A program made the translations under genes and the position numbers. DNA of 39,278 nucleotides, taken from positions 1 to 39,278 of the IMG/VR virus record IMGVR_UViG_3300047478_000128, one strand, 5' to 3'. Below, one piece after another: positions 17,819-26,804 of the stretch. The stretch's first letter is position 1. The number at the start of each line of letters is the position of its first letter. The notes beneath the pieces were generated by a model. It worked only from the letters and a program-made list of their open reading frames with translations. It had not been told where the DNA came from and did not search any database. Source of the stretch: a virus.

Positions 17819-19383
17819 CGCAAGCATTTAACTTATCTCAACTGGCTAATGGTGTCGATTCGTCTGGCAAATTAGACCTTTCCACCAACTCAAAAAATCC
17901 ATCTTGGACAACTGATATTGTTGCCAACGGCCTCACAGTAGGCAAAGGCGCTGGCTCCGTAGCAACCAACACTGCGGTGGGTGCTAGTGCTTTGGCGGCT
18001 AATACGACAGGTGCAAACTCGGTTGCTGTTGGCAGCGAAGCATTGAAAAGTCAGACCACAGGCGGGAGTAACTCCGTGGTTGGTCAAGCCGCAATGTTTA
18101 CCAATACGACAGGCTATTACAACGCGGCAATGGGTAACAGCGCCATGTACTACAACACCACAGGCTATCAAAACGTAGCTCTTGGTGTAAACGCGTTGAC
18201 AAACAACACCACAGCCTCTAACAACACTGCTGTGGGTTATCAGGCTGCTTACTCAAATACGACTGGTTTCGCCAACACCTTTATGGGTAAGGCGGCTGGG
18301 TATACAAACACCACAGGATTGGCGCTCTCGGCATTCGGTCAGGATGCTCTCTACAACAACACCACTGGCGGCTATAACACCGCTTTAGGTGTGGATGCAC
18401 TTCGTTCCAACACCACATCCTCTAACAACACTGCTGCCGGTTACCAAGCAGGATACTACTCTCAAGGTGGCGGCTCTGTTGGAAGTGTTTTTATCGGGGT
18501 TGCTGCTGGCTATGGCGATGCGACAGGCTACTACAACACTTACGTTGGACATTTGTCTGGCCCCAATACCGTAACCAATGCAAGCGGTGTGCAAAACACG
18601 GCTGTTGGGCGACAAGCGCTTACATCGGATACCACAGGCTCCTACAACACCTCAGTTGGGGTTCAGTCGGGGTACTCTTGCACCACGGGTTATAGCAACA
18701 CGTTTATCGGAACAGGGGCCGGTTACTCTGTAACTACAGGTCGAGCAAACACCTTCGTTGGCGGTGGTGAATCTGGTTTCGCATATTCGTGCGGTCAAAA
18801 TGTGACCACGGGTATCCGCAACTCATTCTTCGGCGCGTTTTCTGGCTCCGTGATTACAACAGGAAGTAGCAACTCGATTCTGGGTAACTACACAGGCAAC
18901 CAAGGCGGCTTAGACATTCGCACAGCAAGCAACGTCATCGTGCTGTCTGATGGGGATGGGAATCCACGTTTGTTTTTGGGCGACAGTGGATATGTAAATT
19001 GTATTGGTGCATATAACAACACTTCTGCCGCTGCCGCTAACGCAACTTTCAACGCTTCTGGATATTTTTCGCGTTCAACTTCTGCGTTGAAATACAAGCA
19101 AGACATCCGTGACCTTGAGGAAATGGACATTAACCTATTGCGTCCAGTGCGCTACAAGTCAAAGTGTGAAGGCGATGACCAGACTAAAGATCATTTTGGC
19201 TTGATTGCTGATGAAGCTGCTGAAGCAGGATTTGATGAACTTGTCACTCGCGGCGTTGACGGTGAAGTTGAAGGTTTTCAATACGAACGTCTGACTGTCG
19301 TGTTGCTTAAGAAGCTGCAAACACTTTCCGCAAAAGTAGACGCACAAGCTGCTGAAATCGCAGCACTGAAAGGCCAAGCATGA
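17815..19383 (+). CDS. Tail fibre with YadA-head-like repeats and S74 chaperone
   Basis: The 522-residue protein begins MTQAFNLSQLANGVDSSGKL, a tail-attachment-like N-terminus. Residues about 45-390 are made of roughly 14-24-residue repeats of the form NTAVGxxAL..NTTG, like the left-handed beta-roll of YadA-type heads, so a trimeric fibre is expected. The C-terminus (from about residue 420) is a peptidase S74 intramolecular chaperone: STSALKYKQDIRDLEEMDIN, LRPVRYKSK, HFGLIADEAAEAG, then a final coiled coil. A Ser/Lys pair five residues apart (S423/K428 or S421/K426) could perform self-cleavage. It probably binds the host surface. Confidence 0.9.
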   Translation: MTQAFNLSQLANGVDSSGKLDLSTNSKNPSWTTDIVANGLTVGKGAGSVATNTAVGASALAANTTGANSVAVGSEALKSQTTGGSNSVVGQAAMFTNTTGYYNAAMGNSAMYYNTTGYQNVALGVNALTNNTTASNNTAVGYQAAYSNTTGFANTFMGKAAGYTNTTGLALSAFGQDALYNNTTGGYNTALGVDALRSNTTSSNNTAAGYQAGYYSQGGGSVGSVFIGVAAGYGDATGYYNTYVGHLSGPNTVTNASGVQNTAVGRQALTSDTTGSYNTSVGVQSGYSCTTGYSNTFIGTGAGYSVTTGRANTFVGGGESGFAYSCGQNVTTGIRNSFFGAFSGSVITTGSSNSILGNYTGNQGGLDIRTASNVIVLSDGDGNPRLFLGDSGYVNCIGAYNNTSAAAANATFNASGYFSRSTSALKYKQDIRDLEEMDINLLRPVRYKSKCEGDDQTKDHFGLIADEAAEAGFDELVTRGVDGEVEGFQYERLTVVLLKKLQTLSAKVDAQAAEIAALKGQA

Positions 19384-19622
19384 TTAACGCTACGCTGGAA
19401 CTAACTCAAGAAGAACAAATCGCTAAGCACTACGCAGCTTGCATGGACAGCGTGAACCTCATCAACGGTGGCAAGCCTACGCCGCAGGGCGGCTTAGAAA
19501 TCATGTCAGACGCTGAGTGGGCTGATACAGTGGCTCGTAATAAAGAGCATCTTAGAATCATGCTATCCAAAGATTTTTGGACAACAGAAGATTTAACAAC
19601 ATTACAAGAGGCTTGCGAATGA
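19380..19622 (+). CDS. Small hypothetical protein after the fibre gene
   Basis: This 80-residue protein is coupled to the fibre gene (ATGA overlap). It is acidic and helical, with MSDAEWADTVARNKEHLRIM as its central feature. No family is recognised. Position directly after a fibre is where small fibre-assembly helpers often lie, but the sequence does not show this function. Confidence 0.65.
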   Translation: MINATLELTQEEQIAKHYAACMDSVNLINGGKPTPQGGLEIMSDAEWADTVARNKEHLRIMLSKDFWTTEDLTTLQEACE

Positions 19623-19765
19623 CATTACATTTGACCCCAGAAGAAGTAAACATCATTTTGCAATTTATGGCTCAAACCTCAACAGGAAGCGGTTTGTTTC
19701 CTTTGATGATGAAGATTGACGCTCAATTCAAAGAGCAATACAAAGAGCCGGAAGACTCCAAGTAA
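19619..19765 (+). CDS. Short hypothetical protein
   Basis: ATG 19619 overlaps the previous stop and gives a 48-residue protein starting MTLHLTPEEVNIILQFMAQ, a pattern of a short amphipathic helix and a Lys/Glu-rich end. No function is evident. Longer start choices upstream would only extend into the previous gene. Confidence 0.6.
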   Translation: MTLHLTPEEVNIILQFMAQTSTGSGLFPLMMKIDAQFKEQYKEPEDSK

Positions 19766-19781
19766 ACACACGACAAGACAT

Positions 19782-19815
19782 GATTGGCAACCGTTGCTAG
19801 GTAGCAATGGTTAAT
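19782..19815. other. Hairpin in the fibre-cluster intergenic gap
   Basis: AACCGTTGCT, an AGGT loop and AGCAATGGTT pair over ten positions (one G-U), and the outer GATT/AATC extend the stem past a 3-base bulge. There is no T tail, so it may be a factor-dependent terminator, an RNA-processing site or a translational control element ahead of the next gene. Confidence 0.45.
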
Positions 19816-19835
19816 CACCAAGTAACGGGGCTAAC

Positions 19836-21993
<2,158 letters not shown>

Positions 21994-21998
21994 AGAAC

Positions 21999-23048
21999 AT
22001 GAAAATCGCTGTCTACGCAATCTCAAAGAATGAATCTCAATTTGTTGAGAGGTTCTGTCGCTCGGCGAAAAATGCTGATGTGATTCTGATTGCTGACACT
22101 GGCTCAATAGATGACACTGTTGAGTTGGCCCGTTCGCATGGGGCGATTGTTCATAATATTTTTATCAATCCTTGGCGTTTTGACAAGGCGCGTGACGCGG
22201 CTTTATCTTTGATTCCAAGCGATGTTGATGTGTGTATCAGTCTTGATCTTGACGAGGAACTTCAAGAGGGCTGGAGAGAAGAAATCGAGCGAGTTTGGCA
22301 AGAAGACACAACGCGACTTCGTTATAAGTTTGATTGGGGCATGGGGATTGCTTTCTATTACGAGAAAATCCATCATCGCAAAGGCTATCACTGGCATCAC
22401 CCATGCCACGAGTATCCAGTCCCAGACGTTAGAACGAATGAGGTTTGGGCGCATACTGATATGCTTTTGGTTGTTCACAAACCAGACTCAACAAAGTCTC
22501 GCGGTCAATATCTTGACCTTCTTAAAGTCGCTGTCACAGAAGACCCGCGCTGCCCAAGAAATGCCTTCTATTACGCCCGTGAACTCACGTTCTACCGCCA
22601 TTGGAATGAAGCAATAGCAGAGTTAAACCGTTACCTTGCACTTCCAGCGGCAACATGGGAAAACGAGCGTTGTTATGCAATGCGTTTGATGGGTAAATGC
22701 TATGACGAACTTGGCGACTTCAACAACGCTTTGAAATGGCATAGGCTGGCCGTGGCGGAAGCTCCTAACACCAGAGAGCCTTGGGTTGAGCTTGCTATGT
22801 TTGCCTACACAAAATCAATGTGGCTTGAAAGTTATTACGCCGCGACATCTGCCTTGCAAATCGTAAATAAGCAAGATGTTTATACAATGAACCCCGATGT
22901 GTGGACTGAACAGCCACACGATCTGGCAAGTATTGCAGCATGGCATTTAGGGCTGAAAGACAAAGCGGTTGAGCATTGTCAAACAGCCCTTGGATACGCC
23001 CCTGCAAACGAACGAATCCAAAGCAATTTACAAATGATGGTGCAATGA
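21999..23048 (+). CDS. Glycosyltransferase family 2 with TPR-like C-terminal half
   Basis: The 349-residue protein starts with a GT-A fold signature: MKIAVYAISKNESQFVERF, IADTGSIDDT (residues 31-40), and the metal-binding DxD in SLDLDEEL (D83/D85). Residues about 180-349 are tandem helix pairs with TPR spacing (MRLMGKCYDELGDFNNALKW). It should transfer a sugar from a nucleotide-sugar to an unknown acceptor. Lying between fibre and lysis genes, it could decorate virion fibres or alter the host envelope; the sequence does not decide. Confidence 0.83.
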   Translation: MKIAVYAISKNESQFVERFCRSAKNADVILIADTGSIDDTVELARSHGAIVHNIFINPWRFDKARDAALSLIPSDVDVCISLDLDEELQEGWREEIERVWQEDTTRLRYKFDWGMGIAFYYEKIHHRKGYHWHHPCHEYPVPDVRTNEVWAHTDMLLVVHKPDSTKSRGQYLDLLKVAVTEDPRCPRNAFYYARELTFYRHWNEAIAELNRYLALPAATWENERCYAMRLMGKCYDELGDFNNALKWHRLAVAEAPNTREPWVELAMFAYTKSMWLESYYAATSALQIVNKQDVYTMNPDVWTEQPHDLASIAAWHLGLKDKAVEHCQTALGYAPANERIQSNLQMMVQ

Positions 23049-23230
23049 TGGCGACAATCAATTCAACAGAAGCTCGACTCGATACACATGAGGAGGTCTG
23101 CGCTATGCGCTACGAGCAAATCAATGCTCGACTAAAGCGCCTTGAGGCCATCATCATCAAAGCGTTTGGGATTATGACTGTAAGCATGGCTGGAGTAATC
23201 TGGTCAACCTTGCTGCCTCACGTTAAGTGA
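23045..23230 (+). CDS. Small membrane protein of the lysis region
   Basis: From ATG 23045, overlapping the previous stop, this encodes 61 residues: an N-terminal coiled helix (EARLDTHEEVCAMRYEQINA, then RLKRLEAII) and one C-terminal membrane segment (residues about 39-57). The shape recalls XhlA/holin-associated proteins. A role in lysis is plausible but not proven. Confidence 0.6.
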   Translation: MMATINSTEARLDTHEEVCAMRYEQINARLKRLEAIIIKAFGIMTVSMAGVIWSTLLPHVK

Positions 23231-23231
23231 T

Positions 23232-23960
23232 GTGCTTGACCCAATCTCCATTGGCCTAGCAATTAAGGCAATGCAGGGTGCTTTCACAGGCATCCAGTAT
23301 TGCATGGATGCTTTGTCTGATGGCAAGGTTCAAGTCCAGAAAATCAAGAAAGCAGCGGAGGATGCCCAAGCCATCGTAAAAGAGGTCAAGGGTATTTGGG
23401 GAATCATTCGTGGATTGTTCGGAGCAGCTCCACACAAAGCGGAACCAGCTCCACATACTCCAAGCTCACCAAATGAGCCTGCCAAGCCAAAGCCAAAGGA
23501 AGTGTTCATCAAACACATTCCAACCGAGGCTGAGATTGTTCAACAGTTTGTAACCCACGTTGGCGACTTCTATCACCATCATCGAGAGCTGTCTGAGCTG
23601 TATGAAACCAAGTCAGATGAGGTCTATGCAATGGATAGGCCAGACCCCCGCGACATCCTTCTCTTATCTCAAATCAGGCATGAGCTTGATGGGGCATACA
23701 TGAAGCTCAGTGGCATGATGCGCGGCGCTCATGTGCCTCCGCAATTAGGCCCGTTGTGGGACAATTTCCACAAAATATACGAGAACGCAAAAGACAAACA
23801 GGCCGCCAGACGGGAACGTGAACGTATCAGGAAACAGCAAGAGTCATGGCTACGCGAGGAGGAGTATCTGGAAAGGGTAGAGCTAACAGCGGCAGTGTTT
23901 CTGACGTTGCTATTCGTTCTGGAGCTGTGGGCCGTATGGATAAATTCATTTACAGATTGA
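23232..23960 (+). CDS. Putative membrane-anchored structural or lysis-linked protein
   Basis: The 242-residue product starts at GTG 23232 and opens LDPISIGLAIKAMQGAFTGI, a common start of a phage family of unknown function. A P/K-rich linker (about 70-92) leads to a helical middle rich in His, Glu and Arg. The end has a single membrane segment, AAVFLTLLFVLELWAVWI. Family function is unknown to me. The C-terminal 25 bases overlap the next gene's start region. Confidence 0.62.
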   Translation: MLDPISIGLAIKAMQGAFTGIQYCMDALSDGKVQVQKIKKAAEDAQAIVKEVKGIWGIIRGLFGAAPHKAEPAPHTPSSPNEPAKPKPKEVFIKHIPTEAEIVQQFVTHVGDFYHHHRELSELYETKSDEVYAMDRPDPRDILLLSQIRHELDGAYMKLSGMMRGAHVPPQLGPLWDNFHKIYENAKDKQAARRERERIRKQQESWLREEEYLERVELTAAVFLTLLFVLELWAVWINSFTD

Positions 23961-24130
23961 TTGTGGGATTGACTTGTCTGATATTGGCAATCGTCCTCAT
24001 AGTCACTCCAATCGTCACCAAGATGTTCATTGAGATGGATAGGCGCGACAAGCGCATGGCAGAGCTGGAGAAAAGGTTACAGAAAAAGATAGAACAGTTT
24101 GAACAACCTGAACTACCGAAAGGCGAATGA
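23936..24130 (+). CDS. Small single-pass membrane protein
   Basis: The 64-residue product has a strong N-terminal membrane segment (LIVGLTCLILAIVLIVTPIV) followed by a charged coiled-coil-like tail (DRRDKRMAELEKRLQKKIEQ). The start ATG 23936 lies in the preceding gene; an in-frame longer form to 23846 is less likely because it would overlap far more. It could be an inner-membrane spanin-like or holin-accessory protein, but it is short for an i-spanin. Confidence 0.6.
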   Translation: MDKFIYRLIVGLTCLILAIVLIVTPIVTKMFIEMDRRDKRMAELEKRLQKKIEQFEQPELPKGE

Positions 24131-24633
24131 TGCTATCTTTATTTTCTACCCTTGGCGGCTTATTGCTGTCCATGTTCCCCAAGCTGATTGAACTGTTCCA
24201 AAGCAAGGCAGACCAAAAGCACGAAGCTGAATTGGCTCGAATCCAAACCGAACGCGAATTGGCATTGGCCGCTGCTGGTTTTGCATCCCAAGCCAAGGTC
24301 GAAGAAATCCGCACAGACCAGATTTCCATCCAAGCTGATGCCGCCATGACTCAGGCCGCTTATCAGCATGAAGCAAAGGTGCTAGAAAGGGCTGCGCCGT
24401 GGGTTTCAACCTTCGTTGGTACTGTGCGCCCTATCGTCACCTATTTGTTCGTCCTAGAGCTTGTATTCATCAACGCTGGCCTTGGCTACTATGTATGGAC
24501 ACATCCAGAAATGATTAAAAGCGTTGAAGACTTGGTGAAGGTCGGCAATGAGATTTTCAGCGAAGATGAGATGGCTATGCTTGGTGCCATCATCGGCTAC
24601 TGGTTCGGTTCTCGCGGCAACAGCAAGAAATGA
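24127..24633 (+). CDS. Holin, 3-TM (gene-transfer-agent holin type)
   Basis: The 168-residue protein begins with a hydrophobic segment, has a charged coiled coil (SKADQKHEAELARIQTEREL) and ends with two membrane segments (VSTFVGTVRPIVTYLFVLEL region and MLGAIIGYWFGSRG). This layout is that of 3-TM holins related to GTA release proteins. It should make the inner-membrane hole that lets the endolysin out. Start overlaps the previous stop and its own end overlaps the endolysin start. Confidence 0.8.
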   Translation: MMLSLFSTLGGLLLSMFPKLIELFQSKADQKHEAELARIQTERELALAAAGFASQAKVEEIRTDQISIQADAAMTQAAYQHEAKVLERAAPWVSTFVGTVRPIVTYLFVLELVFINAGLGYYVWTHPEMIKSVEDLVKVGNEIFSEDEMAMLGAIIGYWFGSRGNSKK

Positions 24634-25151
24634 AAACCAGCGACAAAGGCATAGAGCTGATGCACAAGTTTGAGGGCTATCGTGATAAGCCCTACCAGTG
24701 CAGCGCCGCCATGTGGACGATTGGGTGGGGTCATGTGATTTACCAAGACCAAATCAAATACCCTATCGTTCGCAAGGAAGGCTACACAGGGATGCTCAGA
24801 CCAGAGTACCCTCTAAGACCTGAACACAATAGAGTTTGGAGCAAGGATGAATTGGTTAAGATTTTTAAAGATGACCTCGGCTCTTTCGAGCGTGGTGTTC
24901 TTAGACTTGCTCCCAATCTTATTGGTCGTCAAGGCGCATTCGACGCTTGCGTTGCGTTTTCCTTCAATGTCGGCTTGGGGAGTTTTCAAAAATCTTCCAT
25001 TCGTATGAAGATTGGAAGGGAAGATTGGGAGGGTGCTTCTGAGGCATTCAAGCAATGGACGAAGGCTGGAGGCAAAGTGCTGAAAGGTCTAGTTCGACGT
25101 AGGGATGCCGAAATAGAACTGTTCAACACTTCTATCGAGAAAGATAGCTGA
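24630..25151 (+). CDS. Endolysin (GH24 lysozyme, E-C-T type)
   Basis: The 173-residue enzyme should cleave peptidoglycan between MurNAc and GlcNAc. It shows the GH24 triad pattern: E15 in KFEGY, C24 in PYQCSAAM and T30 in MWTIGWGH, with 8 and 5 residues between. Cysteine in the aspartate position is a known variant of this family. An insertion of about 30 residues follows TIGWGH. The C-terminal motif VAFSFNVGLGSF is the usual structural block. There is no signal peptide or SAR helix, so it depends on the upstream holin. Confidence 0.9.
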   Translation: MKTSDKGIELMHKFEGYRDKPYQCSAAMWTIGWGHVIYQDQIKYPIVRKEGYTGMLRPEYPLRPEHNRVWSKDELVKIFKDDLGSFERGVLRLAPNLIGRQGAFDACVAFSFNVGLGSFQKSSIRMKIGREDWEGASEAFKQWTKAGGKVLKGLVRRRDAEIELFNTSIEKDS

Positions 25152-25269
25152 GAGCAACCACAAATGCTGTGAGCGCAATGATGGCGACAGCAAAGATGAA
25201 TGCGACTAGGTTAATGATGTTTTCCAATGTTGTGTTCCTTTGCTTCACCCAGTGTGTCGAAGTATTCAT
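25132..25269 (-). CDS. Small membrane protein (end of leftward operon)
   Basis: From ATG 25269, preceded by AAGG at good spacing, this encodes 45 residues with one strong membrane segment (INLVAFIFAVAIIALTAFVV). A TTG start at 25314 is possible but adds residues overlapping the next gene. It is convergent with the endolysin and overlaps its last 20 bases. Function is unknown. Confidence 0.55.
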   Translation of the reverse strand: MNTSTHWVKQRNTTLENIINLVAFIFAVAIIALTAFVVALSYLSR

Positions 25270-25432
25270 CACAGACCTTGCAAAGCCATAGGACTTGTCT
25301 TGTGACTTTTGCAAGGTTTTGTTGTCTACCCTGATAGCCGATTATTACCCTTGAATCTCCCCGTAGTGATGCTACACGCTCTAGATTTGCTGGCAATTTT
25401 CGATTGATTAAGTTGTTCACGGGCTTCTGCAA
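25211..25432 (-). CDS. Small zinc-finger-like protein
   Basis: This ORF encodes up to 73 residues (TTG at 25432; GTG at 25420 is an alternative). Its C-terminus, LCKVCDEYFDTLGEAKEHN followed by IGKHH, has C51, C54, H67 and H72/73, close to a C2H2 zinc finger. The rest is basic. It overlaps genes on both sides in other frames, which makes both the start and the reality somewhat uncertain. DNA or RNA binding is an inference from the motif. Confidence 0.5.
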   Translation of the reverse strand: MQKPVNNLINRKLPANLERVASLRGDSRVIIGYQGRQQNLAKVTRQVLWLCKVCDEYFDTLGEAKEHNIGKHH

Positions 25433-25592
25433 AATAGTCTAAGTCACCAAATAAGTTTAACTTAGGGGATGGAGGTCTGAGCTTTCTTTTCACAGTCTTA
25501 ATCTTAGGCTTCGTCGGCTCCTCCCATTTCGGCCACGGGGCATTCGGAGCTAGAACCGTTTTGTACTTTGGTGATGTTGTCAAATTCTTCAT
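25326..25592 (-). CDS. Hypothetical basic protein
   Basis: The 88-residue ORF from ATG 25592 (weak AAGAAG leader) holds a tryptophan/proline/lysine-rich part (APNAPWPKWEEPTKPKIKTV) and a basic end. It overlaps the MSDGGK-type gene by 89 bases and the zinc-finger ORF by 107 bases, so it may be partly spurious. No family is recognised. Confidence 0.4.
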   Translation of the reverse strand: MKNLTTSPKYKTVLAPNAPWPKWEEPTKPKIKTVKRKLRPPSPKLNLFGDLDYFAEAREQLNQSKIASKSRACSITTGRFKGNNRLSG

Positions 25593-25686
25593 CTTCTTCT
25601 TTTGTCCATTGAATGTTGTCGTAACCGCTTGACCATTTCTTTTGGTTTGTTGGTCGTTGTGTTGAGCCTTTGCCGCCGTCACTCAT
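25504..25686 (-). CDS. Conserved small phage protein (MSDGGKGS type)
   Basis: The 60-residue product begins MSDGGKGSTQRPTNQKKW, an N-terminus I recognise as widespread in phages of Proteobacteria, with the YDNI motif after it. A perfect AAGGAG leader and an ATGA overlap with the upstream gene support it. It ends in an acidic region. Function is unknown. Confidence 0.75.
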   Translation of the reverse strand: MSDGGKGSTQRPTNQKKWSSGYDNIQWTKEEDEEFDNITKVQNGSSSECPVAEMGGADEA

Positions 25687-26012
25687 TTTTTAACTCCTTT
25701 TGGCATCCCCGCTCTTGCGTAGACGTAGAAATCAGTGTTTTCTAATGAGGGCTGTTTAGAACGAGCCAAAGCCCCAAATTTTTTGCCATTTGCTTTTTGG
25801 TCTGCCTCTTTACGGATTGTTGACATGAACTGTGGCATATACGTTTCGACGTAGGCAGGGTGGAATGCGTTGATGCTCATAGCAGCTCCCATCCAAACAC
25901 CAATGACAACCAAAGAGCCTTGCAAAGCAATCCAAGGCCAACAAGGAATAGCGCCGACAAGATGACGCTCCAAACTATATTGAGAAATGATTTCACCAGA
26001 AAATCCAATCAA
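25683..26012 (-). CDS. Hypothetical membrane-associated protein
   Basis: A TTG at 26012 gives 109 residues with one or two hydrophobic segments (IPCWPWIALQGSLVVIGVWM) and a basic C-terminal half. There is no clear Shine-Dalgarno, and the start is uncertain; translation may be coupled to the tiny ORF just upstream, whose stop lies inside this gene. The end overlaps the next start by ATGA. Function is unknown. Confidence 0.5.
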   Translation of the reverse strand: MIGFSGEIISQYSLERHLVGAIPCWPWIALQGSLVVIGVWMGAAMSINAFHPAYVETYMPQFMSTIRKEADQKANGKKFGALARSKQPSLENTDFYVYARAGMPKGVKK

Positions 26013-26067
26013 AAAATGCTGCTGCTACTACGAGCAGAAAAAGAATGTGTGTATCTGTTATTGGCAT
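25993..26067 (-). CDS. Candidate 24-residue membrane peptide
   Basis: ATG 26067, preceded by AAAGGATT, encodes MPITDTHILFLLVVAAAFF plus DWIFW, a single membrane helix. It begins inside the end of the winged-helix gene and ends inside the start of the next one. Size and overlap make it tentative, but its hydrophobic composition and ribosome site argue for it. Confidence 0.35.
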   Translation of the reverse strand: MPITDTHILFLLVVAAAFFDWIFW

Positions 26068-26354
26068 TTCATAATCCTTTGTTGGCGACCCGAACGTCCA
26101 ATCCGTGTGCCTTCTATTTTTATGTAACCCTTCTCCAGAAGCGCTTTGTATCTCGCTGTTACGCTTGAATAGGGGAGCGTGGGGAAAAGTTCTAGAACTT
26201 GGTCGCTTATACATCCGTTGTCTCCAAATGATTTGATGGCTTCATAGACCATCTTTTCTGTTTTTGTTGTGTCGATTTTTTCTGCTGCTTCAAATGATGT
26301 CTGTGGGTCGTTTTTGCGAAAGAGTTTGGCTATGTGTGTTCCGAAATTCATCAT
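26058..26354 (-). CDS. Winged helix-turn-helix DNA-binding protein
   Basis: The 98-residue protein carries a wHTH pattern: KTEKMVYEAIKSFGDNGCIS (helix 1), DQVLELFPTLPYSSVTARYK (helices 2-3, recognition helix with SSVTARYKALLEKGYI) and a basic wing (GTRIGRSGRQQRI). It resembles small phage regulators of the early left operon. The start follows an AGGACAAAAT leader. Which promoters it binds is not shown. Confidence 0.7.
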   Translation of the reverse strand: MMNFGTHIAKLFRKNDPQTSFEAAEKIDTTKTEKMVYEAIKSFGDNGCISDQVLELFPTLPYSSVTARYKALLEKGYIKIEGTRIGRSGRQQRIMKCQ

Positions 26355-26449
26355 ATTTTGTCCTGTCTTATAGGTGGGGTACTCACTGCCTCTGTGTCCG
26401 GCCCATCGGGAACCCCCAACAGCACAGCGTCCGCTTTCCCCCGTGAAAC

Positions 26450-26665
26450 TTACTTAGTTTCTTCCAGTTCCATTTGGTCTGGAGATTTTGCATTCTCAAC
26501 CGAGCAACCTTTGCCGATTGCTTCAACTAAATCATCCTGTGTTGCCACACGGAGAGTTAGCATTGAGTTTGCAACATGAGACAAAGCCTGTGAACGAACA
26601 CTTGCTTTGACCAAACGGATGTCTCCGCTTGGAGTGCCAACGAGGTAGATGCGCTGTGTTGCCAT
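26450..26665 (-). CDS. Conserved small phage protein of unknown function
   Basis: ATG 26665 gives 71 residues starting MATQRIYLVGTPSGDIRLVK, with a conserved core SHVANSMLTLRVATQDDLVE followed by an acidic tail. I associate this with a common small phage protein without known function. A TTG at 26686 would extend it into the secreted-peptide gene and is unlikely. Confidence 0.7.
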   Translation of the reverse strand: MATQRIYLVGTPSGDIRLVKASVRSQALSHVANSMLTLRVATQDDLVEAIGKGCSVENAKSPDQMELEETK

Positions 26666-26667
26666 GA

Positions 26668-26796
26668 TTACACCCCGCAGCCACAAACTTGCTTACCATT
26701 CATGCCGACATAGCAGCGGTATGGGGCGTATTGAGGGCAGGAGGCGGCGGCAATGCCAGAAGCGACCAAGAGAGCGATAGCGATGAGCTTTTTCAT
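26668..26796 (-). CDS. Secreted Cys-rich peptide, possible lipoprotein
   Basis: This gene encodes 42 residues: a classical signal peptide (MKKLIAIALLVASGIAAA) and a mature part SCPQYAPYRCYVGMNGKQVC plus GCGV with four cysteines. An AAASC sequence could serve as a loose lipobox. The leader AATAGGACATCAC gives a good ribosome site. Related short peptides appear in Burkholderiales phages in my recollection. It could be periplasmic or an outer-membrane lipoprotein; an o-spanin role is not supported by proline content. Confidence 0.7.
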   Translation of the reverse strand: MKKLIAIALLVASGIAAASCPQYAPYRCYVGMNGKQVCGCGV

Positions 26797-26804
26797 GTGA
26801 TGTC

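Noticed and set aside
17890-18171. Cys- and His-rich minus-strand ORF
   Set aside because: It mirrors the repetitive fibre gene; the cysteines come from complements of the repeat GCA/ACA codons.
18000-18900. Tandem repeat or CRISPR-like array
   Set aside because: The periodicity follows protein repeats of the fibre with variable spacing and divergent codons; there are no identical repeats with unique spacers of constant length.
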